Positions 1 through 9,140 of a stretch of DNA of 64,000 nt are shown here, piece by piece. How positions within the stretch are numbered: position 1 is the stretch's first letter; each line of letters starts with the position of its first letter. Made by a program: the position numbers and the translations under genes. The notes beneath the pieces were generated by a model. The model had not been told where the DNA came from, made no database searches, and saw only the letters and a program-made list of their open reading frames with translations. This stretch comes from DASPOF01 sp035626155 (GTDB lineage: Bacteria; Desulfobacterota; Binatia; Binatales; Binataceae), in assembly GCA_035626155.1 (NCBI GenBank), contig DASPOF010000070.1, positions 1-64,000 of the forward strand, written 5' to 3'.

Positions 1-252
1 CTGAGACACGTCACGGGATGGGCGGGGTTGTATGAGGTATCGCCGGACCGGAGCGCAATCGTGGGGATGGCGATGCCGCGCGTGTACGAGGCGCACGGAT
101 TCAGCGGGCGCGGGGTGATGCAATCATACGGGGCAGGGCAGGCGCTTGCGGATCTCATCGTGAAGGGGCGATACGACCGGTTCGATGCGAGCGCGCTGGC
201 GCGCTCGCGTTTCGACCGCGATGCGCTGGTCTTCGAGGAACTCCACATCTGA
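1..252 (+). CDS. FAD-dependent oxidoreductase (DAO family), C-terminal fragment
   Basis: The reading frame is open from the left edge and ends with TGA at 250-252, so only the last 83 codons are present and the start lies outside the window. The segment W-x-G-L-Y-E-V-S-P-D followed by A-I-V-G and later H-G-F-S-G-R-G-V-M-Q-S is typical of the end of the FAD-binding fold in D-amino-acid oxidase/sarcosine oxidase-like flavoproteins, where H-G-F-S/T-G-H-G packs against the isoalloxazine ring. The substrate cannot be told from this fragment. No rho-independent terminator follows; a GC hairpin at 269-288 lacks a T-run. Confidence 0.75.
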   Translation: MRHVTGWAGLYEVSPDRSAIVGMAMPRVYEAHGFSGRGVMQSYGAGQALADLIVKGRYDRFDASALARSRFDRDALVFEELHI

Positions 253-531
253 GGGTGCTCCGAGATCGCAGCCGCTTAGCGGCGGCTGGCTGCTTAAACA
301 CGCAAGCTACTATTGGCTAATGCTGAATGTGTTTGCCTATTACAAGCGTAATAGTCAGTATTAAGCGTCGACGCAGATGCATTCTCTCCCGGCGATTCGT
401 AGAAAAATAACCAAGCCTGGCCCTTCACTTGATAATCGCCTGTCGTAGATTCCTACCAATACTGATGTCAAGCTAAGTCGTGTGCGGTGGGAGGGGAACT
501 CTCAACTGCCGAACGAATGCGAGGGGGGCAG

Positions 532-3063
532 ATGCGAGAAATCAGTTGGAAGTACAAGTTAATAGTATTTGCAGCATTGATTGCGATTCTGCCCTGCGCG
601 GTGATTTCGCTTAACGCTCCGGCGACGGCGCAGAATACAGAGGCGACGCCGCTTGCGTCGCCAACCTGCGGCACGGCCAGCGTCACGATTAGCAACCAGA
701 ATTCGTTTCCGATCTGGATCGGCGAGAGTGTCAGCGTCGGTCAGATTCTTTCGCCGCCGGAAGACAACTGGCAGCTCGACGCCGGCAGTTCGTTCTCTTT
801 CTGCGTGCCGGGTGACTGGACGTCAGGGACGTTCTGGGCGCGCACGGAATGCAACTTCAGCGGCACCTTCGGCCAGGATCCGGACCACGATTTCGTTGAT
901 TGTACATCGCAGAGCGATTGCTGCACGACGGGTAACCTCTGCACGCCTACCGGCAGCATGACGTTGAATAATCACATCTGCTACGGCGGCAAATGTGTAA
1001 TCGATTGCAGCAGCGGGACCGGGACGACCGGCGCCTGCGGCCTGGCGGCGAATCCGCTGCCGAACTCGGTTTGCGTTGCCGCCGCGGGCAGCGCTGCGGG
1101 GTACTACGCGCCCGGTTCGTTCTGCGGTTTCGCGGGCGGAGTGTGCAGGACAGGGGATTGCGGCAGCGGACTCTACCAGTGCCAGGGCTCATGGCAGAAC
1201 ACGATCCTGCCCTCGGCTGCGCCCAGCGGCGGCGCGACGCCAACTCCTTTCGCAACTCCGCTGCCGGCAAATTTTGGTCCGGAAACTCCCGCCTCGCAAT
1301 TCGAAATAACCGATGCGTCCGGGGCTGACGGCGGCGGGGGCGCCGCGACGTACGACGTTACCAATCTGGCGGGATACAACAACGCGATCTCCGTTACAGT
1401 AACGAATCCCGGCAGCGGTGGCGGTCCTGTCTGCGCCTCGACCGCCTGCAACACCGACCTCAACAGTGTGTGTCCGAGCTTGCTGCAGGTCATCGAACCG
1501 CCGACTGGCACCGGCACATGCGGTGGTGGAGCATGCGCGACAGGCAAATGCGAAGCTTGCCCGGCGGGAGCCGATCCTTCGTCGTGCAGCGGAGGGTTTA
1601 CCTGCGTAATCGGCTGCGCTGGCCCAGGCAAGCTATGCGGCGCCAGCTATCCATCGCCGGTCAGCGCGCCGGGCGTGACCGGTCTTGAATGCACGACAGC
1701 GATTCCAAGTGGCAGCGTCCATAGCGTCGGCTTCAGCGCGGACGGCTCATGGTATGAGGATATGTACGACGCGGCGAATGACAGTGGAGCCGTGTCCAGC
1801 AGTTACGTTGGCGTGACGATGTTCTCCGGCAACCAGGGAACGCCGACTTGCTGGGGCGATATCGATTGCGCGCCTGGCGGGGTTTGCCTCATAGGAAGCA
1901 ACAACGGCGTCACGGGGTTGCCGCCTTACGTCGGCATCTGCGCGACGCCTGCCTCCGGCGGCGGGCTGCCGACGGTGGTCCCGGAGACGAATTGCACGAA
2001 CACCTCCCAGATTGGCGATCACTGTGGTGGCTACCCGAGCAGTCCCGTCTATACGTGCGTCGCGGCCAGGGGCGTAAGCTCGGGCGTTGCATGTCTGCCG
2101 CTGGGGCCCAGCCCGATAAGCTCGCCGGCAGTAACAGTTGGCCTTGGCGGGTATGACGAAAGTTCCGGTTTCTTTGAAGGCACCGGATCGCCACTTAATC
2201 CGGAGTGGGAAGCGGCGGCCCTGTGGGCCTCGGGCGACGGCACCAATGCGGGAAGCACGCCGTATTACGAGATATTCTCCAATGCGTGCCCGCATCAATA
2301 TGCGTGGACCTACGACGATCACACCGGCGGACTTGCGTGCAACGGGTATCCAATTGCGTTTGAGGTGGCATTCGGGCAGTTGAGTGCATCGCCGACGCCC
2401 ACAGCAACCAACGCCCCATCGTCCACGCCGACAGCGACCGCCACAGCGGCCGCGACAGCAACACCAACCTCGACGGCTACCGCAACATCGACTCAGACGG
2501 CCACGGCTACCGCGACGTCGACCCCGACCATAACATCGACGCCTTCGCCGACGCCGACAGCGACACCAAGCAGGTCAGCTACTGCAACGTCAACGGCTAC
2601 CGCAACTTCGACATCGACGCGAACCGCGACTCCGACGGCGACCCCGAGCGGGAGGCCGACCCCGAATTGCCGGATGAATATCTACCTTACAACGGATCCC
2701 GCTGGCACGCTGCCATTTGGAACCGTCAGTCCCGGTGCGGCGGCGACTGCGACAATGAGTGTTACTAACAACGAGCCAGTTGGTACCGAGGGGAGTTTCA
2801 AGCTGAAGTACAAAATTGCGAACCAGGACGCCACTAAGGATGGAAAGGACTTCAAAGTGATCGGCGGCACTTGTCTGGAAACCAAGGTGAGCCAAGGTCA
2901 AAGCTGCAGCTATGAACTCCGGATGAAAGGCGGCAAGAGCGAAGCGGGCGCGGCCTTGAACGCCCAACTCGACATCTCCACCAATCCGAAGTGTCAGAGC
3001 GTTTCGGTGACGCTGGCAGGCAGCGTCGAGCCCGCCGCGCGGCGGAGAGCTGATCAACGCTGA
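532..3063 (+). CDS. Secreted cysteine-rich thaumatin-like protein with Ig-like C-terminal domain
   Basis: An 843-residue exported protein. I chose the ATG at 532 because AGGGGGG lies 4 to 5 bases upstream and the N-terminus then reads as a signal peptide ending near A-T-A-Q (about residue 34); an upstream GTG at 487 has no such site. The N-terminal half follows the thaumatin fold: W-A-R-T-E-C, T-G-D-C-G-S-G-L-Y-Q-C, Y-D-V-T-N-L-A-G-Y-N, D-L-N-S-V-C-P, then A-C-P-H-Q-Y-A-W-T-Y-D-D. Several cysteine-rich blocks (C-x4-D-C-C, G-K-C-V-I-D-C, D-I-D-C-A-P-G-G-V-C) are inserted in it. A Thr/Ala/Ser/Pro linker leads to a C-terminal Ig-like (choice-of-anchor D type) domain with two cysteines. Probably cell-surface or secreted. 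The family call rests on motif order; function is unknown. Confidence 0.7.
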   Translation: MREISWKYKLIVFAALIAILPCAVISLNAPATAQNTEATPLASPTCGTASVTISNQNSFPIWIGESVSVGQILSPPEDNWQLDAGSSFSFCVPGDWTSGTFWARTECNFSGTFGQDPDHDFVDCTSQSDCCTTGNLCTPTGSMTLNNHICYGGKCVIDCSSGTGTTGACGLAANPLPNSVCVAAAGSAAGYYAPGSFCGFAGGVCRTGDCGSGLYQCQGSWQNTILPSAAPSGGATPTPFATPLPANFGPETPASQFEITDASGADGGGGAATYDVTNLAGYNNAISVTVTNPGSGGGPVCASTACNTDLNSVCPSLLQVIEPPTGTGTCGGGACATGKCEACPAGADPSSCSGGFTCVIGCAGPGKLCGASYPSPVSAPGVTGLECTTAIPSGSVHSVGFSADGSWYEDMYDAANDSGAVSSSYVGVTMFSGNQGTPTCWGDIDCAPGGVCLIGSNNGVTGLPPYVGICATPASGGGLPTVVPETNCTNTSQIGDHCGGYPSSPVYTCVAARGVSSGVACLPLGPSPISSPAVTVGLGGYDESSGFFEGTGSPLNPEWEAAALWASGDGTNAGSTPYYEIFSNACPHQYAWTYDDHTGGLACNGYPIAFEVAFGQLSASPTPTATNAPSSTPTATATAAATATPTSTATATSTQTATATATSTPTITSTPSPTPTATPSRSATATSTATATSTSTRTATPTATPSGRPTPNCRMNIYLTTDPAGTLPFGTVSPGAAATATMSVTNNEPVGTEGSFKLKYKIANQDATKDGKDFKVIGGTCLETKVSQGQSCSYELRMKGGKSEAGAALNAQLDISTNPKCQSVSVTLAGSVEPAARRRADQR
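2383..2664 (+). repeat. Low-complexity Thr/Ala/Ser/Pro linker-coding tract
   Basis: About 94 codons inside the thaumatin-like gene are almost only ACx, GCx, TCx and CCx, giving degenerate trinucleotide repeats (A-T-A-T-S-T-P-T patterns). This is a flexible, possibly glycosylated spacer between the thaumatin-like and Ig-like modules. Such tracts are prone to in-frame length change. Confidence 0.9.
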
Positions 3064-3353
3064 CCGGGGCGCCGGTCTTCAAAGCGTCGCACATCTGAGC
3101 GGAAGGCGCCGCGGGAACGCAGCCGCATCGCGGGAAAACCGGGCCTCGGCGCCGGTTTGCAAACCGCTCGATTTCGGTGGGAGTATGGGCGGGGATTTAA
3201 TTATGGAAGTCGCGGCATAAGCGCCTTGCCGGCGAGCAGCACCCCACGTCGTTCGATACCGGCCACGGCCTGCTGGTGGCCGGGCTCTTCGAATCGCTAG
3301 TTCGCCCGGCGCGCGGCGCGCGCGCTAAGTTCAGGCCCTCAGAGGAGACCACC

Positions 3354-4589
3354 ATGCAGATGAATGTTAAACCCATCCCGACGCTGGACGCGCGGATCAA
3401 CCAAATCCGCGAGCTCACGGCGCAGATCGTCAACCGAGAGATCCTGCCCAACGAGCGCAAGTTGTGGGCGTGGCGAGATGGCGCATCGCCGGACGAGGTG
3501 CGCGCCTCCCGCGAGCTGCGCGAGTCGATCAGGGAGAAAGTGAAGCAGGCCGGCTTGTGGGCGCCTCATCTCCCGCCCGAGTACGGCGGCGCGGGCCTGG
3601 GCTTCCTCGAACATGCCTACATGAACGAAGTGCTGGCCTACAGCATGGGAGCCGCGGCGCTCTTCGGCGTGGTCGCGCCCAACTCGGGCAATCAGCAGAT
3701 CCTGCTCAAGTACGGCACTGAGGAGCAGAAGCGCAAATGGCTGGTGCCGCTCACCGAGGGCAAGATGGAATCGGGCTTCTCGATGACCGAGCCCGACTCG
3801 GCCGGCTCGGACCCGCGCTCGATCAAAACCTCGGCGCGCCGCGAGGGCGACCAGTGGGTGATCAACGGGCACAAATGGTTCACCTCGAACGGCTTTCGCG
3901 CCGACTTCCTCATCGTGATGTGCCGCACTGAGGGGAGCGGACGCGACAACGGCCGCATGACGCAGATCATCGTGCCCAAGAACACTCCGGGCGTGAAGAT
4001 TGTCCGCGGCATCGAGGTCTGGGGCCGCACCAGTGACCACTGCGAGATCGTCTATGACGACGTTCGCGTGCCGCTCAGCAACCAGCTCGGCCAGGCGGGC
4101 TCGGGCCATCAGGCCGCGCAGGACCGCCTCGGGGCAGGGCGCATCTATCACTGCATGAACTCGGTCGGGCAGATGTGGCGGGCATTCGACCTGATGGTCG
4201 AGCGCGCCACGATGCGCGAGGTGCACGGCGGCAAGCTCGAAACCAAACAGTTCATCCAGGGCTTTATCGCCGACTCATACATGGACATCCAGGCATCGCG
4301 CCTGATGACCATCCACTGCGCCGAGCGCGTGGACAGCGGCCGCGACCCGCGCACGGACATCTCGGCGATCAAGATCTTCGTCCCGCAGGCGTACGAGCGC
4401 GTGGTGGACCGCGCGATCCAGGTTTGGGGTGCGGCCGGCGTCTCCGGCGACCTGCCGCTCGCCTCGATGTTCCAAGGCGCGCGGACGCTGCGGCTTGCCG
4501 ATGGCCCCGACGAGGTCCACAAGATACTGATCGCGAAGAACGTGCTGACGCAGTATCACGCCGGGGAGGGCTGGGACTTCGGCAACTGA
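3354..4589 (+). CDS. Acyl-CoA dehydrogenase family protein (ACAD10/11-like)
   Basis: A 411-residue FAD enzyme expected to oxidise acyl-CoA at the alpha-beta bond. The ATG at 3354 is preferred over an in-frame upstream start because AGAGGAGACC lies just before it. Typical features are G-F-S-M-T-E-P-D near residue 145 (FAD/substrate loop), W-x-I-N-G-H-K-W-F-T and the C-terminal R-L-A-D-G-P-D-E-V-H, which is the form seen in ACAD10/ACAD11-type enzymes rather than short-chain FadE. The next gene, 52 bases downstream, is an APH-type kinase; in animal ACAD11 the two domains are fused. Context therefore suggests a kinase-assisted route such as 4-hydroxyacyl-CoA breakdown. Substrate is inferred only. 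Confidence 0.85.
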   Translation: MQMNVKPIPTLDARINQIRELTAQIVNREILPNERKLWAWRDGASPDEVRASRELRESIREKVKQAGLWAPHLPPEYGGAGLGFLEHAYMNEVLAYSMGAAALFGVVAPNSGNQQILLKYGTEEQKRKWLVPLTEGKMESGFSMTEPDSAGSDPRSIKTSARREGDQWVINGHKWFTSNGFRADFLIVMCRTEGSGRDNGRMTQIIVPKNTPGVKIVRGIEVWGRTSDHCEIVYDDVRVPLSNQLGQAGSGHQAAQDRLGAGRIYHCMNSVGQMWRAFDLMVERATMREVHGGKLETKQFIQGFIADSYMDIQASRLMTIHCAERVDSGRDPRTDISAIKIFVPQAYERVVDRAIQVWGAAGVSGDLPLASMFQGARTLRLADGPDEVHKILIAKNVLTQYHAGEGWDFGN

Positions 4590-4641
4590 TCGCAAGCGCC
4601 GGGACCCGTACGGCTTAAGCGGCGCGATGTAAGCATCCGCG

Positions 4642-5655
4642 ATGGCTGCATCGATCGAGGAGATAACCTCGCAACTGACCGCGCTGGTCCGCGCGAAGAC
4701 CGGCGATGCGCGTGCGAGCGTCCTCGATATCGCGCCGCTTCCCGGCCACGCGGGCTTCGGCTACAGCTTCATCCTTAAGCGCACGACGGCGGGCGGCCCA
4801 TCCGGAAAGCTCGTGCTCCGCGTGGCGCCCGAGGGCGTCCGGATCTCGGGTCCCGCCGACGTCGTGCGGCAAGCGAAGATCATGGAGTCGCTTGCCGGGA
4901 CCGAGGTCCCGGTGCCGCCGATCATCTGGTACGGCGATGAGGCCGAATTCTTCGGCCGCCCGTATTTCGTGGACGGCTTCGTCGATGGCTTCAAGCTGGC
5001 CGAGGCGCAGGGGCTTTCGCGCGACGAGACCCGCCGCCTCGCGCTCACCGCGGTGCCGACGCTCGCGGCGCTGCATCGCATCGACTGGAAGACGCGCCAG
5101 GATGCGTGGGGCAGCGAGCCCACCCCGCTTGCTGACGAGATGAAGCGGCTCGATTATCTTTTCGACCGCCCGACGTTGGACCCGGTCGCCGTGGCGCGCG
5201 GGCCGGAGTTGCGCGAGCGTCTGCGCTCGACGCTCCCGGAGAAGCCGCGCATCGGATGCGTGCACGGCGACTTCCAGTTCACCAACATCCTTTTCGATCG
5301 AAACGGCGTGGTCGCGCTGATCGACTGGGAAATCGCGCTGCTGGGGCCAACGCTGCTCGATCTCGGATGGTTCTGCTTCTTCTCCGACCCGCTGGCGTGG
5401 AGCACGCAGGCGACGAGACAGATGTCGCCGCTCAGCCCCGACGAGATCGTTGCGGCATACTCGGAGAGCGCGAGGTTCCCGGTTTCGATGGATGAAGTCC
5501 GGTGGTTCCGCGCGTTCGCGAGCTATCGGTTCGGCGTGATCACCTGCTTCAATCTGATGCTGCATCGGCGCGGCAAGCGCCACGACCCGCATTGGGAAGA
5601 GGTCGCGCTTTCCGCGCCGCGCATGTTCGAGCGCGGCCTCGAGCTGATCGGCTGA
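4642..5655 (+). CDS. APH/choline-kinase-like phosphotransferase
   Basis: A 337-residue member of the aminoglycoside phosphotransferase fold (ATP-dependent small-molecule kinase, cytosolic). The catalytic loop H-G-D-F-Q-F-T-N-I-L lies near residue 210 and the metal-binding motif I-D-W-E near residue 230, both intact. L-V-L-R-V-A-P in the N-lobe carries the expected region for nucleotide binding. The start has no strong ribosome-binding site. It sits directly behind an acyl-CoA dehydrogenase in the same orientation, as in Pseudomonas lva-type hydroxy-acid pathways and the fused animal ACAD10/11 proteins. A hydroxyacyl-CoA or hydroxy-acid kinase role is the best inference; it could also be an unrelated sugar or drug kinase. 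Confidence 0.8.
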   Translation: MAASIEEITSQLTALVRAKTGDARASVLDIAPLPGHAGFGYSFILKRTTAGGPSGKLVLRVAPEGVRISGPADVVRQAKIMESLAGTEVPVPPIIWYGDEAEFFGRPYFVDGFVDGFKLAEAQGLSRDETRRLALTAVPTLAALHRIDWKTRQDAWGSEPTPLADEMKRLDYLFDRPTLDPVAVARGPELRERLRSTLPEKPRIGCVHGDFQFTNILFDRNGVVALIDWEIALLGPTLLDLGWFCFFSDPLAWSTQATRQMSPLSPDEIVAAYSESARFPVSMDEVRWFRAFASYRFGVITCFNLMLHRRGKRHDPHWEEVALSAPRMFERGLELIG

Positions 5656-5782
5656 CCCGCGCCCCGCTCGCGCGCCGTCGCGATTCTGGCCGTTTGAATG
5701 AAGCTGCCTGTCGGCTTCATCTGTATCGTCACGAGGGGCAGGCTGTGGGTTTCGACGACCGTCTTCACGGGAGGAATCGCAC

Positions 5783-6640
5783 ATGAACGTGAAACTACGG
5801 CCGGGCACACGCGAGGATGCGGCGGCATGCGGGCTGATCGATTTCGAGGCGTTCAAATCGATCTCGAGCCAGCATAATTTTCCGTGGGACTTCCCGTCAG
5901 TGGATATAGCCACCACAGCGGTGACGATGCTGCTGTCGAACCCGGGCTTCTACTGCGTGGTGGCCGAACTCGACGGTAAGGTCGTGGGCAGCAACTTTCT
6001 TGACGAGCGCAATCCGATTTCAGGGATCGGTCCAATCTCGGTCGATCCCACGGTGCAGAATCAGACCATCGGGCGCCAGCTCATGCAGGCGGTGATGGAT
6101 CGCTCCGCCAGGCGCGGCTTTGCAGGAGTCCGCCTGGTTCAATCCGCCTACCACAATCGGTCGCTGTGCCTGTATACCAAGTTGGGATTCGATTCGCGCG
6201 AGGCGCTCTCCAAGATGGGTGGCACTCCGCCTCGAATGAAACTCGCCGGTTATGAAGTGCGCCCGGCTACCGAGGGCGACCTCGATTCCTGCAATCAGCT
6301 CTGCATTCGAGTGCACGGGCATCATCGCGGCGGCGAACTGAAGGACGGAATCACGCAGGGAACTGCGAAGGTGGTCGAGCACCTGGGGCGCATCACCGGC
6401 TATGCCACCGATATCGCGTTTTTCGCGCACGCGGTGGGCGAGACAAACGAGGAGCTGAAGGCGCTGATCGGCGCCGCTCCCGAGTTCGGCGCCGGCGCCT
6501 TTCTGCTTCCGACTCGCAACGGCGAACTCTTCCGCTGGTGCCTCAAGAACGGGTTACGGCTTATCCACCAGATGACGCTCATGACGATAGGGCTGTACAA
6601 CGAACCCGCCGGCGCCTACTTGCCCTCGGTGACCTACTAG
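5783..6640 (+). CDS. Tandem GNAT-fold N-acetyltransferase
   Basis: A 285-residue cytosolic protein preceded by GGGAGGA eight bases before the ATG. The N-terminal half is a GNAT domain: L-R-P-G-T-R-E-D at the start, a beta-strand V-D-P-T-V near residue 90, an acetyl-CoA pyrophosphate loop of the Q-x-x-G-x-x type (Q-T-I-G-R-Q), then L-Y-T-K-L-G-F. A second unit begins near residue 155 with Y-E-V-R-P-A-T-E-G-D-L and lacks an obvious acetyl-CoA loop, so it may be structural. The acceptor substrate is unknown. The gene stands between the acyl-CoA dehydrogenase/kinase pair and an MscS channel, with no evident functional link. Confidence 0.8.
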   Translation: MNVKLRPGTREDAAACGLIDFEAFKSISSQHNFPWDFPSVDIATTAVTMLLSNPGFYCVVAELDGKVVGSNFLDERNPISGIGPISVDPTVQNQTIGRQLMQAVMDRSARRGFAGVRLVQSAYHNRSLCLYTKLGFDSREALSKMGGTPPRMKLAGYEVRPATEGDLDSCNQLCIRVHGHHRGGELKDGITQGTAKVVEHLGRITGYATDIAFFAHAVGETNEELKALIGAAPEFGAGAFLLPTRNGELFRWCLKNGLRLIHQMTLMTIGLYNEPAGAYLPSVTY

Positions 6641-6726
6641 TGCCATGAAGCTCGAACTCGCATAGCAGTTCTCGGCGAGGCCGATATCCTTCCCGAAACA
6701 TCTCGACGCCCCTGAGGCTAAATCCA

Positions 6727-7734
6727 TTGGAGAAATTACAATTGCGCCTCACCGCAGCGTGGGTATGGCTGCTGGGCCCGGCGGTTTTCATCGTATCGGT
6801 TCTCATCCTGATGGCGGCGCGGAGCATCGTTCTGAGTGCCATGAGGCGCACGATGGGCGCGCGACGGGCGTGGATCGATGCGCTCGTGGGTGCGCTCGCA
6901 CCTGCACTAACCGTCGCGTTGTTAGTCGCTTCCCTTGCAGTGGCGGTCGGGCTGGAGCCGATACCTGATCACTGGCGCCACATCGTGAGCGCGGTCCTGA
7001 CCGGCGGCGTCATCCTGGCGTTGGTGGTTTTTTTCGATGGCCTGCTGACTTTCTGGATGCGCAGCGAGGCGGTCCGGTTTCCCATGCTCGGCGACAGCTA
7101 TGGGCTGATCACTGGGTTCATTCGGGCCATCGTTTTCGGCCTCGGCGTCCTGATGTTCTTGCAAAGTGTAGGGGTGGAGGTGGGCCCGATACTGGCTACC
7201 TTGGGGATCGGCTCCTTGGCCATCGCGCTTGCGCTGCAAGACACGCTGAAAAATGCGCTCTCAGGGTTCTTTGTCATCATCGATAAATCGATCAAAGTGG
7301 GCGATTACGTGAAGCTCGCAAGCGGAGAGGAGGGATGGCTGAGCCAGCTTGGATGGCGCAGCAGCAGATTCCGCATGATGAACGACAGCGTGGTGGTGGT
7401 CCCGAACTCGCAGTTGGTCGATGCGATCGTCACAAACCTGCGGACGCCGGAAGGAGCGCTCAGTGTCGAAATCGATCTAACCGTCGCGGCAGGCAGCGAT
7501 CTCGATAAAGTCGAACGCATTACTACCGAGGTCGCGTGCGACGTCATGAAGGCGGCGAACAGCGGCGACAGCGGACACGCACCCTCGGTGTACTTCCGGA
7601 GCGTAAGCGCAGGCGCCGTAGGGATGGCGGTGTTGCTGCGGGTTTCGCGCAGCGCGGATATCGAGAAGGCCAGGCATCAGTTGATAAAGCGGCTGACCGA
7701 CCGCTACGCGAAAGAGGAGATTAAGCTGGCATGA
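6727..7734 (+). CDS. MscS-family small-conductance mechanosensitive channel
   Basis: A 335-residue inner-membrane protein that should release solutes on hypo-osmotic shock. Four hydrophobic segments occupy roughly residues 12-150, followed by the pore-lining helix around I-L-A-T-L-G-I-G-S-L-A-I-A-L-A and the MscS signature Q-D-T-L-K-N-A-L-S-G-F. After this comes the beta domain with V-G-D-Y-V, then R-x-x-R-x-R-M-M-N-D-S-V-V-V-V-P-N-S. The most likely start is a TTG at about 6727, since no in-frame ATG precedes the first membrane helix; GAGG lies upstream. Length and motif order are normal for the family. Confidence 0.85.
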   Translation: MEKLQLRLTAAWVWLLGPAVFIVSVLILMAARSIVLSAMRRTMGARRAWIDALVGALAPALTVALLVASLAVAVGLEPIPDHWRHIVSAVLTGGVILALVVFFDGLLTFWMRSEAVRFPMLGDSYGLITGFIRAIVFGLGVLMFLQSVGVEVGPILATLGIGSLAIALALQDTLKNALSGFFVIIDKSIKVGDYVKLASGEEGWLSQLGWRSSRFRMMNDSVVVVPNSQLVDAIVTNLRTPEGALSVEIDLTVAAGSDLDKVERITTEVACDVMKAANSGDSGHAPSVYFRSVSAGAVGMAVLLRVSRSADIEKARHQLIKRLTDRYAKEEIKLA

Positions 7735-7816
7735 GACGTTACAACCCGATGGTGCGCGCTGCAGTGACAAAGAAGCGATAGTCGGTGATCGAGCTTATCG
7801 AGGGGGGAGCAACCGG

Positions 7817-8041
7817 GTGAGTATTCTGGGAGGCGTCCTTCTGCAGTTGGGTATCCTCGCGTTGCTTTACGCTAGCTCACGCTACGCGAGAGGGGGTACT
7901 GTCCCTTTGCCTGTGCTCTGGTTCTCCGCGTGCGCGGCTATCCTGATTGTTGGGCTGGTAATCAAATTCCGCGGCCTTCGCCGATCTATTCGGAAGTACA
8001 CGGACAACCCGGATTGGATCGCCACCCTCAGAAAGAAGTAG
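7817..8041 (+). CDS. Small two-helix membrane protein, unknown function
   Basis: A 74-residue frame with a GTG start and AGGGGGGAG seven bases upstream, which supports real translation. Two hydrophobic stretches (about residues 4-20 and 29-49) are followed by a basic tail (R-G-L-R-R-S-I-R-K), so a small inner-membrane hairpin with a cytosolic C-terminus is likely. It follows the MscS-like gene by 82 bases in the same direction and may be co-transcribed. I do not recognise a family. Confidence 0.6.
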   Translation: MSILGGVLLQLGILALLYASSRYARGGTVPLPVLWFSACAAILIVGLVIKFRGLRRSIRKYTDNPDWIATLRKK

Positions 8042-8167
8042 CGCGTCATTTTGACTCGACCGCGCGCCACGGCCAGATGCCGGTTTCCTCGGTGCGGGCG
8101 CCCGTGATATTGAAATTCGATTACCTGCCTGACGGCGGGCGCACGCCGCGTCCGGCGAGGAGGATGG

Positions 8168-9133
8168 ATGTTTTCATCGATCGACGACGTAATCGAGCGG
8201 TTCGCCAAGCACAAGTACATCGCAAGCCGGCGAATCGCCACGGTCATCTACCTGGCATGCTCGCTCCAGAAGCCGGTCCTGGTTGAGGGTCCCGCCGGCG
8301 TCGGCAAGACCGACCTGGCCAAGGTGCTCGCGCTCGCGCTCGGCCACGACTTGATCCGCCTCCAGTGCTACGAGGGGCTCGATGAGGCCAAGGCGCTCTA
8401 CGAGTGGGAGTACGCCAAGCAGCTCCTGTACACGCAGATACTGAAGGACAAGATCAGCGAGGTGCTGGTCGATGCGAAGGGGCTTAAGCAGGCGGTTGAC
8501 CGAATCGCGCACGAGGATGAGGTCTTCTTCTCGGAGCGCTTCGTGCTGCCGCGCCCGCTCCTCAAGGCCATCACCAGCGACCAGACCACCGTCCTGCTGA
8601 TCGACGAGATCGACAAGGCGGATGCGGAGTTCGAGGCGTTCCTGCTCGAGCTGCTCTCGGACTTCCAGGTGACCGTGCCCGAGCTCGGAACGCTCCACGC
8701 CAAGCACATCCCGCTGGTGATTCTCACGTCCAACAACGCGCGCGAGATGTCGGATGCGCTCAAGCGCCGATGCCTCCACTTGTACATCGACTTTCCCGAT
8801 CGCGCGCAGGAAATCGCGATCGTCCGCCTCAAGGTGCCCGAGGCGGCGCAGAAGCTCGGCGAGGAAGTCGTCACCGTCGTGCAGTCCCTGCGCAAGCTCG
8901 ACCTCAAGAAGATGCCAGGCATCAGCGAGACGCTGGATTGGGTCAAGGCGCTGACGCTGCTCAACGTCCAGAGCCTCGACCAGGACCTGGTGAACGAGAC
9001 GCTCGACACGATCGTGAAGTACGAGGGCGACGTCCGGAAGGCGCAGGAAGAGTTAAAGGATTACTTGAGGCGCGTGCGCGCTCGCCGCGGCGCCGAGGCG
9101 GCCGGCAGCAGCGACAAGGATTTGCTGAACTGA
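8168..9133 (+). CDS. MoxR-family AAA+ ATPase (CoxD-like)
   Basis: A 321-residue AAA+ protein preceded by GGCGAGGAGG. Walker A is G-P-A-G-V-G-K-T-D near residue 40, Walker B is V-L-L-I-D-E-I-D near residue 145, sensor I lies in I-L-T-S-N-N-A-R-E, and a D-A-L-K-R-R-C arginine-finger region follows. MoxR ATPases act as chaperones for assembly of metal centres or enzyme complexes together with a VWA protein. The next gene encodes exactly such a VWA partner of the CoxE type, so the two probably form one functional unit. No carbon-monoxide dehydrogenase or other obvious client is in the window, so the target is unknown. Confidence 0.88.
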   Translation: MFSSIDDVIERFAKHKYIASRRIATVIYLACSLQKPVLVEGPAGVGKTDLAKVLALALGHDLIRLQCYEGLDEAKALYEWEYAKQLLYTQILKDKISEVLVDAKGLKQAVDRIAHEDEVFFSERFVLPRPLLKAITSDQTTVLLIDEIDKADAEFEAFLLELLSDFQVTVPELGTLHAKHIPLVILTSNNAREMSDALKRRCLHLYIDFPDRAQEIAIVRLKVPEAAQKLGEEVVTVVQSLRKLDLKKMPGISETLDWVKALTLLNVQSLDQDLVNETLDTIVKYEGDVRKAQEELKDYLRRVRARRGAEAAGSSDKDLLN

Positions 9134-9140
9134 GCGCGAG

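Noticed and set aside
269..288. GC hairpin after the FAD oxidoreductase fragment, possible terminator
   Set aside because: A 7-bp stem is present but no T-run follows; it may be chance in GC-rich DNA.
2383..2664. Regular repeat tract that at first resembles a CRISPR or VNTR array
   Set aside because: It is an in-frame low-complexity coding linker with no constant repeat-spacer pattern.
3157..3186. TTGCAA-18-GAGTAT as promoter of the first acyl-CoA dehydrogenase
   Set aside because: The -10 matches only 3 of 6 positions; too weak to list as a feature.
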